Counted from the first letter of the stretch, positions 42,810 through 53,989 are shown. The stretch is 64,000 bases of DNA from Parietichytrium sp. I65-24A (GCA_012862575.1 BLSF01000037.1:62001-126000), one strand, 5' to 3'. The notes: generated from the sequence alone by a model not told the origin. Numbers and translations: made by a program.

Positions 42810-43796
42810 ATACATTGTCCGCTGCGCCGAGCGGGATGGGGAGTTGGGGGTCTTGCGTTTACGTTTACATTTACATGTACGTTCACGTTACGCGCCTGCA
42901 TTGGCGTTCGCAAGTGCTTCGGCGAGATAGCCTCCTCTCTCCTTCTCTTCCGCTCGAGCGACTCGGGGGGCACCGATGGCGTGGTGTCTCGCGCGGCTGG
43001 TGGGGCTCTTGATCGCGTTCGAGCCGCAAAGGCTTTGGTGGCTGGACTCTTACAGGGGAGAATTGCTGCGAGTGCAAGCTGGCGCTGCGTGGGTCGCGTG
43101 CGCCCTTGTTCGCGGCTTTTCTCATGGAGGCCGGCCTCCGACGCTTTTGCGGCGAGGATCGCGCTCAGGACGACTCTTACCAGCCGGGTGGGTCAACCGC
43201 GTGTCGTGGCGCTCCGAGCGCCGAGAGAAGAGGAGGAAAGGATGCGGCTGTTCACGAGCAATTGCGAGGCCAAATCCCCTCCCGAATCTTGGAAAAAGAA
43301 ACAAACAATTCACACAACCAAAATGGTGTTATTCAACACCACTCTTTACCATCGTCGAAGGATCTTGTATCACCTCTTTATATAAAATAGCTTTCTCGCA
43401 AGTGCCCTTGCTGGCGTTTGCGATGAAGACCAACCACACACAAGTATAGCATAGATGAACTAAAAACAGCCGTGAGCGCTGCAAACAATTTCTTCTCCGC
43501 TTTTGACGCTGCCGACTGATGAATGAAAGATCAACTGAGCTGTTTCAATTTTGATTCTTGTAGAATTTTAGACAAAGTAAGTACTTGCTCAGGACCTGTG
43601 TGTGCTGTGCCTCCTTCGGTCGACGGCGATGATGTCCAACGCGGTAAACGGAAGAGCTAGCTCTCAACGCTTCTTGTACTTCCGAGAGAAACACGCTGGG
43701 GGCGGTGAGCTCACATTCAACGAAAGGTATGGAGAGTTTTAGTCTTCATGTCAGTTAATATATTCTCAGATTGGGGCACGGGTGCTCGCGATAGCG
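42810..43796. other. Intergenic region downstream of H4
   Basis: GC-rich first half with overlapping open frames (42976-43449) that show no domain, the second histone hairpin (43324-43341), then AT-rich DNA. No further gene supported. Confidence 0.5.
43324..43341 (+). promoter_or_regulatory. Histone 3' stem-loop (H4 side)
   Basis: TGGTGTT-ATTC-AACACCA with the same ACCAAAA flank before and CTC after as the H3 element; only the loop differs (ATTC versus TATC). About 20 bases downstream both copies carry a TCGA(A)GG(A)TCTTGT stretch, which could be a histone downstream element recognised by U7 snRNA. Confidence 0.7.
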
Positions 43797-44444
43797 TTAA
43801 TATTCGATGAGCTTGGAGCCGTCCGCTTTGCACCGCACTCCCTGCCGCTTCTGGTCCCTGCCGTACCTGAACCTGAGCAACTCGCACGATGGGCTTAGCT
43901 CCACCCAATGGGTCTGATTGCACTGGTTCGCCAGTACCTCGTCCACATCGGTCCTCGGGCAGTGCGCCACGTCGCAACCCCAAAACTGCCCGTCTGTGCC
44001 TCGTGCAATGTGGTTCGACAAACAAACGCCGAGCTCCCACTCCTGTCGCAGCGCAACGCAGGCTTCCCTGTCGGCCCTCCTCTCCCCGATGTTGGCGCAA
44101 AGTGCCGCCGTGTCCACCGCACCATTGTCCGCATAAAAGTGCAGCGCTTTCGCCAGCGAGCAATACCTGCGGCACGTGTTGTACGCCGTGAACAGATTGA
44201 TCCTTTCCTCCGTCGTCAGCAGATTGCTCGCGCTCGCCATTACACCCGCGTCCAGCTCCACAACCGCGTCTATCCTCCCCGTCTCCGCGTCGTTCACGCT
44301 GCCAACTTTGCCAACTCCGCCAGCCAGCCGCGCGACGTCCGCACGAGCGTCTCGCACGGAAAACACATAAGCCCCCAGCAAAGTCATCACCGCCAGCGCC
44401 AGCGTGAACATCGCGCCAAACGGCCTCCTGCCCAGCAGCTCCAT
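43797..44444 (-). CDS. Single-pass membrane protein, Cys-rich lumenal part
   Basis: 215 residues from the ATG at 44444 (upstream frame opens only at a TTG). Residues about 11-30 (AMFTLALAVMTLLGAYVFSV) form one membrane segment after a short basic cytoplasmic tail, giving a type II or signal-anchor layout. The lumenal part has about ten cysteines in pairs (CRRYCSLAKALHFYADNG, GVCLSNHIARG, FWGCDVAHCP, NQCNQTHW) and one NQT sequon, as for a disulfide-bonded domain in the secretory pathway. No family recognised. Confidence 0.55.
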   Translation of the reverse strand: MELLGRRPFGAMFTLALAVMTLLGAYVFSVRDARADVARLAGGVGKVGSVNDAETGRIDAVVELDAGVMASASNLLTTEERINLFTAYNTCRRYCSLAKALHFYADNGAVDTAALCANIGERRADREACVALRQEWELGVCLSNHIARGTDGQFWGCDVAHCPRTDVDEVLANQCNQTHWVELSPSCELLRFRYGRDQKRQGVRCKADGSKLIEY

Positions 44445-46353
44445 GGTCGCGGCAACTGGGAACGACAGACGCAGATGAAAGGATGGTGCCAAGCCTTCTC
44501 GTCGTCGTCGTCGTCGTATGGCCGCACGTCAGACACGACAGACACGACAGAGCGTGCTGGGTGGGCTGAATGTCGTATCGCGACCAACTCCAGGTACTCG
44601 TCGAGGACTTGACGGTTGCGTGTGCGTACTACTGTATCCGGGTGAGGTTCCAGCAGATGTGAGAGAAAATTGGGTTCCCAACACGTGACTGTCGCCGAGG
44701 ACACTGGTGGCGGATGCATTCAAAGTAGCGGGAAGAGATGTGTCCGCGCTCGTCGAAGGGCAATCTTGAGCGACCCTAACGATGAGCGGAACCGGGGGAA
44801 AAATAGAGAAATCTGCAAGAGAATGCATGGCACAGCTCGAGAATGACAAATTTCTGTTCGACGACGCCGAGTTAGATCGTGAAATTGCGCGCAGGCGTTG
44901 CGAGTTACCGCGTTGCGGCAGCTGCACTCGGAGAGCGTGAAGCTGTTTCGCATCCCATGATCCATGATCCACAATCCACGAATGAACACGAACTAGTTTG
45001 CCATTGAATGTACACCCGCACGCCAAACCTTCGCAGTGTCCGGGTAGTCCGGGACCAAAAGGACCGAGGGAACCAAAGGCTTTCTAACTGTCGCCAAGTC
45101 CCTCGAGCCCTGCGACCAAGTTTCTCACGGATGTGACATTATTTACTCGTTTGTTCATTCTTCATTCATAATTGATCATTCATGGCTTGTGTATCATGTA
45201 TACCGAGCCCGGTCCGTGACATTGTTGCCAAGGACTGCGTTTGTGTTTGCTTGCTTGCTCTTTTTTTCCTTGACCAGAAAGTCAACCGGCCCGCGCACAC
45301 CATCTCAAATTAGAATTTAGGTGACAGGTCTTGTTCGTTATTTTGTACGAGTTGAGGCAGCAAAGCCAGAACCGAACCCCAAATTCAACAGATTCCAGAG
45401 ACCAATTCTGCAAACTGCAACCTATGCTTTTCGAATACGCTATTTTCATTTTGTCTTCAACTTTCAAGCGATGAACAACGCTTTCCCATTCCAAATTGAA
45501 ATCGAAATCGAAATTGACAGTGAAAACAAACAACAACACCAACAGCTATCCAATCCGAACATATCCGAACTTACAGTTAGCCTCTAAGACATCCCAGCGC
45601 ACACTACCACTTATCCATCCACTACCATTTACCCCTTCCTACCGCGCCAGCACTACTCCCGCCACCAGCGAAACCTCTAGCCGCTGCCACTATAACCCCT
45701 ACACTCTCTGTGGGTACCTTCTTCCCTCCATAGGACTACCTAACCCTATTACACTACGGCTCATTAACGCGTGCTACTAACGAAGCGCACTGGGCCAAGT
45801 TCCACTTCGCACACACTCTCCTCATCTCGGGCAGGGTGCTACCTTTCCAGCTAGACGCGGGATAGGACCGGAGATGGCGTGAGAGAGGGACGAAAAAGAG
45901 AGAGAGAGAGAGAGAGGGAAAGGAGCGCGTGAATCGCAGAATTTTGGGGGGCACGGAGAGTTGCCGCGAGCAAGAGCAGGGTGTCCGCGCTGGCGGTTAG
46001 GCTAGGTTTGCCGAGATTAGGCCTAACGGTGTCGCAGGTACTAGTAGTCTCACGGGAGGAGGAACAAGGAGCAAGGAGCAAAAAAGCAGTTGGACGTCTC
46101 TCTTTTATTTATTTACAGTTTATAAAGGGGCTTGGCGCGCGCTGTGCAGTGCGGTCGGCGGTGGGTCGATTTATTGATGGTCTAAGAAGAAGAAGAAGAA
46201 CAACAACAATAATTTCGCTCGGGAAATTGTTTATTGAAACGTGAAGAGGAAATAGCCTGTCGCGAAATAAGACTCCAGTGGACTCTGTTGAGCTGCGAGC
46301 TGGGCGCATAAGATAGGTGATTGTGCTCGCGTTGACTTGGCGACAACATTGAG
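44445..46353. other. Divergent intergenic region, 1.9 kb
   Basis: Holds CGT repeats (44495-44516), GA run (45896-45916) and GAAGAA/ACAACA repeats (46187-46209). Open frames are short and undomained. Promoters of the two flanking genes lie at its ends. Confidence 0.5.
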
Positions 46354-48411
46354 ATGGATAGACCCAGGTCTCTGTCGAGATCGCCGAGGTCGCTGAAAGG
46401 GCTTTCGGGCGTGCAGTTGAATCACGTGCTTGAGCTGGTACCATGCATGGTCTCGTGGCTCCGCGATGAAGTGAAAGAGGCCGGGGATCTGTTTCAGCAA
46501 GAGGGCGAGCCGGAGGACTCTCTGTTGGTTTTGATGGAGCTTCTGGACGTGCTCAACTCGGAAGGGGACCCGAGCATGGCGCACATCCGTAGTGTGCTAT
46601 CCAATTACACCCCGGACGCAGTTGCCAAGGGTGTTCGCAAAGTGATCATTGAAGCTCGACCGCCACTTATTCCCGAGCACTGCGCTCGCGCTGTTGTGGA
46701 GCGCCTTGACGACCTCAATGCGTGCCAGACAAGCAGGGACTGCGCAAACGTGCTTGGGCCATTTCTTGACGAGCTGCCGCGAAAGCATTACTACGCTCTT
46801 GCCGAGCTTTGCGCGCTGTGGAGGGACACGTGCACGAACCCAACGGAGCTCGCCTGCGACTGCGGGCCTGCGTTGTTTTGCTCTAGCATCAGCAACTTCT
46901 CCGGCGAAGACGACGCTGAAGAGGCGGAGCTGCTAGCGTCGGCGAGCGTGGTGATGGACTTGCTTATTCAGGACTCAGAGCTAGTCTTTGGCCGTATGGC
47001 GACCCCTTCTCGGCGAGCGGCCCTTGGCGAGCGAAAGCGGGACTACTTTGCAAACCAGGCGCTTCGAAAGCGGAGTGCAGCTGCGCATGAGGCGCAGCAC
47101 GACGACATGACCGAACCTCCGCCTCCACCTGCGGATGAGCACCCGAGTGCAGAAGGGTCGCGGGCGTCCAAGAGTCGCGGGGGCTCGTCTGGATCTGCTC
47201 GCCCGAGAGGCGCTGCGAACGACCAGGTTCTCTCTCTTTCCGCAATGGAGTCTTCTGCGAGACTTCAGCATCTTGTCCGGACCCTCACTTGGAACAATGA
47301 GACTGCCAAAGCAGAAAGGGCGTTTCTTTTATTTGAAAATTATGACTTCTTGCAAATTGCAAAGGGCGTCTTCACGAGGGCGCCAAAAATGATGCCGGCA
47401 GTATGGAAAATCGAGCTCGAGGAAATGGTAGAGGCTGGGGTGGAGGATCTGTCCTGGTTCACTGCGGGGGCTAGCAAAGGACGAAGTGATCGCGAAGCAG
47501 CGACCATCGCGGGACGACGGCGAGCGTCTTCTCAGGGCAGGTCTTCTATCAGACTGTTGTCGGCCCCTGCGCCCCCAGCGCCTCCGAAAGACCGAAGCGC
47601 TGTTGACTGTATTATCGACGAGATTATCGACACCGAACACTCGTATTGTGATTGTCTCTTGGAGGTCCTTGGCTTTGGTAAGCATATTCGGAACATTGCT
47701 CTTGGCCACAAGGGGGACGACGCGAAGAATCGCTTGGGTCTCACGCTCTCTCAAGTGGACATTGTGTTTGGGTTTCAGCTCAAGAATGTGGTGGATCTTA
47801 GCAAGCGCTTTCTCAGTCTTCTTGACGTTATCGATGTTGTTCGTGACGAGCCGCGCGATCCCATGGGTCGCGCTGGTTTTGTCTCTGATGCCATGACGGC
47901 TGTTTTGGAAGAGATGCACGTGTACTTGCCGTATGTGAGCTATCACAAGGTGATGCACAAAATCATCAAAGCAGCTACCGTGGCGGTGCATAAGAAGGTG
48001 TCTGGCAAACGAATGCCCAGTTTGAAAGGTACTTCAGCCGCGGAAAAGTACAAGGGGACTTTTGACGAGATTTGGACCAACATCTCCATGTCGAGCCGGA
48101 AGCTGAATGGACAGGCTCTACTGAGCGTGCTGATTATGCCTGTCCAGCGGCCGCCACGCTACGGTTTGTTGTTTCGCGACTTGCTCAAGAAATTGCCGGA
48201 TAGCCACCCGGCCTACGACAAGGTACTGGAAGTGGCTCAACAAGTCGAAGATATGACGGACGAGATCAACACCGCCCTCAAGCAGCACGAGAAGCTCGCT
48301 TCTGTTTTCGGCGAGGAAGACCTTCTTCCGAGCGGCTCGCAGCGTACTTTGCCACGCTCTGGCTCGTCCAAAGACCTCAAAATGAAGAATATCTACGAGA
48401 TGGCGTTGTGA
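46354..48411 (+). CDS. RhoGEF (DH) protein with RhoGAP-like N-terminus
   Basis: 685 residues. Residues about 418-655 are a DH (Dbl homology) domain that loads GTP on Rho-family GTPases: IIDEIIDTEHSYCDCLLEVL, NGQALLSVLIMPVQRPPRYG and LLFRDLLKKLPDSHPAYDKV. Residues about 28-180 look like a RhoGAP fold (LVPCMVSWLRDEV, RPPLIPEH, FLDELPRKHYYALAELCALW, CDCGPALF), but where GAPs have GLFRVSG this has DLFQQEG, so the arginine finger is absent and GAP activity is unlikely. No PH domain follows the DH. The stop overlaps a GTGAGT; splicing from 48407 to a CTTTCAG before 48520 would replace the last residue with a Ser-rich tail to 48805 (779 residues). Either end is possible. Confidence 0.85.
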   Translation: MDRPRSLSRSPRSLKGLSGVQLNHVLELVPCMVSWLRDEVKEAGDLFQQEGEPEDSLLVLMELLDVLNSEGDPSMAHIRSVLSNYTPDAVAKGVRKVIIEARPPLIPEHCARAVVERLDDLNACQTSRDCANVLGPFLDELPRKHYYALAELCALWRDTCTNPTELACDCGPALFCSSISNFSGEDDAEEAELLASASVVMDLLIQDSELVFGRMATPSRRAALGERKRDYFANQALRKRSAAAHEAQHDDMTEPPPPPADEHPSAEGSRASKSRGGSSGSARPRGAANDQVLSLSAMESSARLQHLVRTLTWNNETAKAERAFLLFENYDFLQIAKGVFTRAPKMMPAVWKIELEEMVEAGVEDLSWFTAGASKGRSDREAATIAGRRRASSQGRSSIRLLSAPAPPAPPKDRSAVDCIIDEIIDTEHSYCDCLLEVLGFGKHIRNIALGHKGDDAKNRLGLTLSQVDIVFGFQLKNVVDLSKRFLSLLDVIDVVRDEPRDPMGRAGFVSDAMTAVLEEMHVYLPYVSYHKVMHKIIKAATVAVHKKVSGKRMPSLKGTSAAEKYKGTFDEIWTNISMSSRKLNGQALLSVLIMPVQRPPRYGLLFRDLLKKLPDSHPAYDKVLEVAQQVEDMTDEINTALKQHEKLASVFGEEDLLPSGSQRTLPRSGSSKDLKMKNIYEMAL

Positions 48412-50530
48412 GTAGAGAGCCGTCTCGGACCGCCACAAATGATTACTATTTTTCTTATACCTTTTTCTTTCCGCGTTGCCGTTGTTGTTGTTGTCGTTGT
48501 TGTTGTTGTCCTCTTTCAGCCCCACCTCTCACTCCTCTGGACGGATACCCTCTTCGAACACTGGGCTCTTTTCTTCCACAGCTCGGCGAGGGAAACCATT
48601 TCAAGCAGCGAGTAGGACAATTCGCATTCTCTCGCTACTCTCGCTCACAAATTCCGCATCGTATTGGCGGCACTCGATTGATCCTTTTCGTGCGTGGCAT
48701 ACATTTCTGTGCATCGCACAGGCTCTAAATCATTCGTCAGTTCCTCTGCCCATCCCAACTCCATTGCTGCACGACCCTCATGGGACCATTGCCAGGAGGT
48801 GGTGAAAACTTGATTGTACAAAAACCCTGCATCCAAATTTTTGCCTACAGGTCCTATTAACTAGCTATTACTGGTACTCTAGTTCAAATTAACGCCCACA
48901 GCGTGGCGTACGCAGGTTAGTTCGACGGATTGCTCGCAGATTTTGGAAACAGCGACGCGAGCGAACACGTGCGTTTGGTTCATTCATTGAACAGTGAACA
49001 GTGAAAAATGAACACTAGCGAAAGAATGGAATGACTCGCCTCCCTTTCGAGATTTTTTTGCAGTTTTAAAAAATGAAAGTAAAATTTGTTCGCCTTGTTT
49101 GGGTCTTCACAAGGCAGTTCGGTTTGAAAACACGAAATTACACACAAGTAGCGTTCTAATTCTGGAAAGCAAGTTTGCCCACCTCGACATTCCTCGCATT
49201 TTGCATGGAAAGTGAGTCATGCTAACGAGTCCTCCGGCTCCTCCTGCTCTGGCCGTCCTTCTCTTCTCCCCTCTTCAAATTTTCTCATCAATCGTCAATC
49301 ATCAATCATCAACCGTGGCGTCCTGAAGGGAGAAGATCTTGACTACCTGTAAGGAACAGCTTTGTTCTCCTTCGAAAAGTCAAAACCAGCCAAGTGAGTC
49401 GAACTTTCAAGTGGCCCCATTGCAGTCAACTCTAATTTTTAAAGTTCAACTTTTTCCAATCAAACGAACTTTGAGTGTGGATTTGCTCTATCATCTGGGC
49501 TTCCAACTCGTTTGACTCTCAAGTCTGTAAGTTTACTCTCGAGTAAACCAAACCAAACAACTAAGACAAGACAAGCTGCCTCATACACAGTACATCACAG
49601 TACCAGTGGTACTGTGAGTAGCGCATTACGATGCGTTTGAGTGAGGGTGGTGGTGTGAACAGGATGGAGCTCCTCTAGTAATCGGATAGGAATCGCCACC
49701 TCTTCCTTCAAAACTAATTATTTTGCGAACACTACTTTCAGGGATTAAATTTTCCTATTGCTGGGCAACACGAACAACGTCCTTCTTGAATACCGTTCCA
49801 GGTAAGCAGTCCTTGATGAAAATACATACTCCGACGCTAATGTGTCTGGAGTAGCGCGAGTTAGCATTGTCCCTCCTTGGGCTTACTATCCCCTATCTGT
49901 CCATTAGTGCGATGCATCCATGGGCAGTATCTAGTTGGAATAAGAATATATAGGGTAAATGGATAGGACTCTGGTCGTCACGTTGCTCGTTTCTCCGTCA
50001 GACAAGCAGTCAGCCAACACTATGCAATGCTATTATTTAACGTAGATCAGCCTATAGAATCAGCCGCCAGAGATGGCCATTTTCATCTGCCAGTGCCTAC
50101 CCCAAACTGTATACCCTACTAAGCCACTGCTCATCTCCGCTATCTCACTCTCTCCCTCCCCCTCCCTACGCACCGCTACCATTAGCTGTTAAGTACTCTA
50201 GAATTCGGGCTCGCCTACGCGTCCTTCAACCACCTCTCTAGTCCCCTTCACACACTGCTCACACAGAGAAGAGTGAAAAGCTAGCCAGCCCAGCCGTAGC
50301 TACCTCTACCATCGATAGAACGCTCTCACCCACCGGTCTTACCACCACAGCTACAGCATCGCATAGCAATCAGCCCTAACATTGCTATACGCTCCTACGC
50401 TCCGTCGGTTCTGTGCGCCGTAAGGAGCGTTACGCGCCAACTATTCCACTACCAGATTGGCTTAACAGACCCTACTACCGAGGGTAACATATGAACAAAC
50501 AAAGAAACAAACAAAAAAACGAACACACCA

Positions 50531-50574
<44 letters not shown>

Positions 50575-50846
50575 TTCCTTCTTTCCTTCTCTCTCACTTT
50601 CCTCTCGCTCCACACAACAGCGAGAGCTACCTGACCTGCGCGCACAGCAAGCGAGGCACGCACACACACACAGACACACACACACAGAGAGAGAGAGAGA
50701 AGGCGGGAGAGGGAAGGAGGTAGGTGTGGGGAGCGAGCGGGTGCGGAGCTGTTGAGTGTGGGGACAGGAGGAGGAAGGGAGGAAGGGAGGGAGGGAAGGT
50801 CGAGCGTGTTGAGGGGTGGAGTAAGTGGGTATAGGTGCGAGGAAAG
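48412..50846. other. Gene-free region, 2.4 kb
   Basis: 48520-48805 may be an alternative last exon of the RhoGEF gene. Beyond that I find no coding region or RNA gene. Near the right end: CT runs (50524-50575), CACA then GAGA (50659-50701) and GGGA repeats (50770-50800) in the leader of the next gene. Confidence 0.5.
50524..50575. repeat. (CT)n microsatellite
   Basis: Near-pure CT run upstream of the cNMP-RGS gene. Confidence 0.85.
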
Positions 50847-52574
50847 ATGGGGTGCGGGGGAAGCAAGCAGGAGGAGATGATCTCCGACGAGGAGTCGGTG
50901 TTTGACTTTCTGTCGACGAATGCGTTCTTCAAAGGGCTGAGCCCGCAGCAGATCTCGAACGCGGTGTCCAAGTTCACAGTGGTCAAGTTCAACGCCGGAG
51001 ATAAGGTCATCTCGCAGGGCGAGGTGTCGGACGCGCTGTACTGCGTCGCGCTGGGAGCCGTGGATTTCATCGCGGAGGGAGAAGATGGGTCAACCAAGAA
51101 GCTGCGGACGATGGGGCGGCATGAATTCTTTGGGGAATTTGGGCTCATTCACAGCACTCCGAGGACGGTGAGCGTGGTGGCGGTGACGGATGTGGTGCTG
51201 CTGCAGCTGACCCGCGTTGTGTACGAAAAGTTCAAGACGGATTCTTGCATGAAGAACCTGTCGCGCTGGGTGAATGCCACGGCTTCTTCCATCGTGGCGA
51301 GCGGGCTTAAGGAGATTGGCTTTTTGTCAGACCTCTCGGACAAGCAGCTCAACTTGATCGGTCGGCTCTTCAAATGTGAGGTGATTCCCCCAGGCACGAT
51401 CATTGCCAAGGAAGGCGAGATTGGCGATCGCTTTTACATCTTGTCGCGCGGGCAATTGGTGCTCACCACTCGGGACGAGCTGGGATTGTACGTTGAGCTC
51501 ACCCGCCTCCAGAGAGGGAGCACATTCGGCGAGCTTTCGTTGCTCAAGGACCAGCCTCGTAACGCGACCATCACAACGCTCGAGGAGTGCGTGCTGTTCA
51601 GCCTCGGTCGCGAGGAGTTTGGCTACTTTATGAAGTCTCTTCCAAAGCTCGGAGAAGTTATCGAACGGAGCGTAAACGAGCGTGCGACCGTGAATGTGAT
51701 TGCGGAGAAGATATCTGTGTTCAAATCACTGAGCAAGCGAAAGCAGCATCTGCTCGCAGAAGTATGCACAATGCATCGCCATGAAGCAGGGGAAGTGATC
51801 TTGAAGGAAGGTGGAATGGAGCCCCGCAAGTTCTTTATTTTGACACGTGGAAAGGTTGGCGTGTATCTCGGAAAGGAGCTGGTACGCACGCTCAATCCGG
51901 GCTCGTACTTTGGAGAGGTCGGCCTCGTGTCGGAGTCTCCGCACACTGCCACCGTCAAAGTTACGGATGATTCCGACGCATACCTACTCGAGTGCTCTCA
52001 GGACGACTTTCGCGCGCTCTTTGTAGGCGAGCCGGGAATTCTTGCCGAGATTTCTCTCAGAGTTCTGGGTACGCGCGCCCCTCTTGAGGACATTCTTCGC
52101 CATCACCTGGGCAGGGAATATTTTCAAAAGCACGTCGAAAAAGAGTTTGCAAAGGAAAATATTGAATTCTGGAACGCTGTGGAGAGGCTAGAGTCTATCA
52201 GTCGCCGCAGGGTGCGGAAATCTGTTCTCGGAGCGCTGAGCGTGAGTGCTGACACGGTCAAGTCAAAGAAGGACGAGATGCTCAAGAAAAATGCCATGGA
52301 GATTTATCGTACGTTTATTGCAGACGATGCACCGAGCCAGGTAAATCTTCCCGGCACCATTCTTGCCGAGATTAAGAAGCAGATCGAAGCAGACGAGTTT
52401 GACTTTTACATGTTCAACGACGCCAAGCACGAAATTTTTTCGCTCATGTCTAAGGACAGTTTCTCACGATTCCAAGCATCTCAGGAGTATTACAGATTCC
52501 TGACACGAATCGGAGTCTACGAGCAAAGCCGAGGACCCGCGAGCTCCACAGATTCTGAGGAGGCAGAAGAATGA
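50847..52574 (+). CDS. Triple cyclic-nucleotide-binding / RGS protein
   Basis: 575 residues from the ATG at 50847, which places MGCGGSKQ first: Gly2 and Ser6 fit N-myristoylation and Cys3 palmitoylation, so membrane attachment is likely. Three cNMP-binding domains follow: about 25-135 (FFGEFGLIHSTPRTVSV), 155-270 (TFGELSLLKDQPRNATI) and 280-400 (YFGEVGLVSESPHTATV). The first two keep the Arg that binds the cyclic phosphate; the third has His there, so it may not bind. Residues about 411-560 are an RGS domain (LEDILRHHLGREYFQKHV, KENIEFWNAVERL, FSRFQASQEYYRFL), which speeds GTP hydrolysis by G-alpha. There is no kinase or channel domain. The combination suggests cAMP or cGMP control of G-protein shut-off at a membrane. 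Intronless. Confidence 0.92.
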   Translation: MGCGGSKQEEMISDEESVFDFLSTNAFFKGLSPQQISNAVSKFTVVKFNAGDKVISQGEVSDALYCVALGAVDFIAEGEDGSTKKLRTMGRHEFFGEFGLIHSTPRTVSVVAVTDVVLLQLTRVVYEKFKTDSCMKNLSRWVNATASSIVASGLKEIGFLSDLSDKQLNLIGRLFKCEVIPPGTIIAKEGEIGDRFYILSRGQLVLTTRDELGLYVELTRLQRGSTFGELSLLKDQPRNATITTLEECVLFSLGREEFGYFMKSLPKLGEVIERSVNERATVNVIAEKISVFKSLSKRKQHLLAEVCTMHRHEAGEVILKEGGMEPRKFFILTRGKVGVYLGKELVRTLNPGSYFGEVGLVSESPHTATVKVTDDSDAYLLECSQDDFRALFVGEPGILAEISLRVLGTRAPLEDILRHHLGREYFQKHVEKEFAKENIEFWNAVERLESISRRRVRKSVLGALSVSADTVKSKKDEMLKKNAMEIYRTFIADDAPSQVNLPGTILAEIKKQIEADEFDFYMFNDAKHEIFSLMSKDSFSRFQASQEYYRFLTRIGVYEQSRGPASSTDSEEAEE

Positions 52575-53989
52575 GCCCGTCGCGGCGAGTAGAATCATCT
52601 ACCATTCTAATTATACACAGTCATTTGTGCAGTCCCGTGCGGTTGATTCGCGCAGAGCGGGTGCAAGCGTGCCCCGCGAGCTTTGATGACCATAGAAAAA
52701 CAAAAACAAAAAAGCAAAAGTAGCTTTGCACGAATGGCTGCCTCGCAAAAGGTTGGGAAGAGGGCGCACGCTCTTTGTTTGGTTTTTGGGACCTTGTCTC
52801 AGAAGCACTTTCTCCGTTTTTCGTACAATGAAGGTTTCTACTCGATTCCAACCAGAAATAAGATATATATTTTGTCGATGTAGCGAGCGCAGGCAAAATT
52901 ACGGTACCGGCACGCGAATATTCGAATATCTGTACCCCATGACATACATCAATCAGATCTTAACCTAATCTGTCTTCATCTTCTTCTCCCCTTCACCCAA
53001 AAGAGTATCCTCCCCATCATTCGGAACCCACTCGACCGATTCATCTCCATGGAAAAAATAAATAAATAAATAAACTCTTTCTTAGTTTCACCGCTCGTCC
53101 ACAAGGAAACCATTCTCCTTTTCGGTCGGCGAAACTCAAGTTTGAAGCAATGGAATCTCATCATGATGTCATGTCAAAATTGTTCTCTGTCTCAACAATG
53201 TTCAAAGTAAGTAAGAAAACAAACCCAAAAAAAAGGAAGAAAAGAGGCAAAAATCCGCGGAAAAGGGAAATTTAAATCCTGCCCACCCTACCGTCTTCCC
53301 ACTCAAAACAATAGCACCCAGTGGAAATAAATCGCAACCGCCCACTTCCCAGTCTCGTCTTGTCCCCTTTTTGCGCACCGCAAAGTGTCCTCGCCGCCAC
53401 TCTCGCAGGGGACCTGCTCACGACGCGTCCCATCTTAACCATATCGCTATCCTTCCTTTACTACCTGCGGGAGGACCTTTGTTCTGGCAAGCGGCCTGCC
53501 ACTCTCGCCCATCCAAAGAATCCACAGATTCCAGAGATTCCAGAGAAAAAAAAAACGAAAAAAAAAGTTGGCGGGAAAGGAATAGCTCCGGGGACGTCCG
53601 CAAGAGAAACTGTTGGTTCGTTACTGCGGGGGACAGGGGACAGGGGACAGGGGACGGGGACAGATCTCTTACGCCCAGCTGGGGTGGCGGGCGGGAGTGG
53701 GTGGTGGTGCCAACACACAGTGTGGTGACACGGTGTACTTGCTGGGGACGGGGACGGGTTTCGGAGCGTATGTAGAAGAGTTGGAAAAAGGGAAAGAAGG
53801 AAAGATAGATTGATAGATTGATAGATAGCGCAGGAGATATTTGTCCGGGGGCAAAGGCAGAGATAATTGTGAAGCAAGAAGGCCGTTCTGGATCGAAGAA
53901 TCAGTCTAGTTTTGGATCGAACAAAGGTTGGTTTTGGTTTCTGTTTTCTGGGGTTTGTTTGGAGCTGGCGTGAAGAAAGGAGGGTCCGC
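52575..53989. other. Intergenic spacer, 1.4 kb
   Basis: Holds an AAATAAAT run (53053-53072), GACAGGG repeats (53630-53660) and TAGATTGA repeats (53800-53828). Leader and promoter of the NELF-B gene. No gene seen. Confidence 0.55.

Noticed and set aside
42976-43449. Overlapping frames between H4 and the second histone hairpin
   Set aside because: Considered as a lost or extra histone gene, but none of the frames shows H2A, H2B or H1 text; kept only as a question in the findings.
48806-50500. Decayed mobile element in the gene-free stretch
   Set aside because: No recognisable transposase or other element protein, no terminal repeats found by eye; composition alone is not enough.
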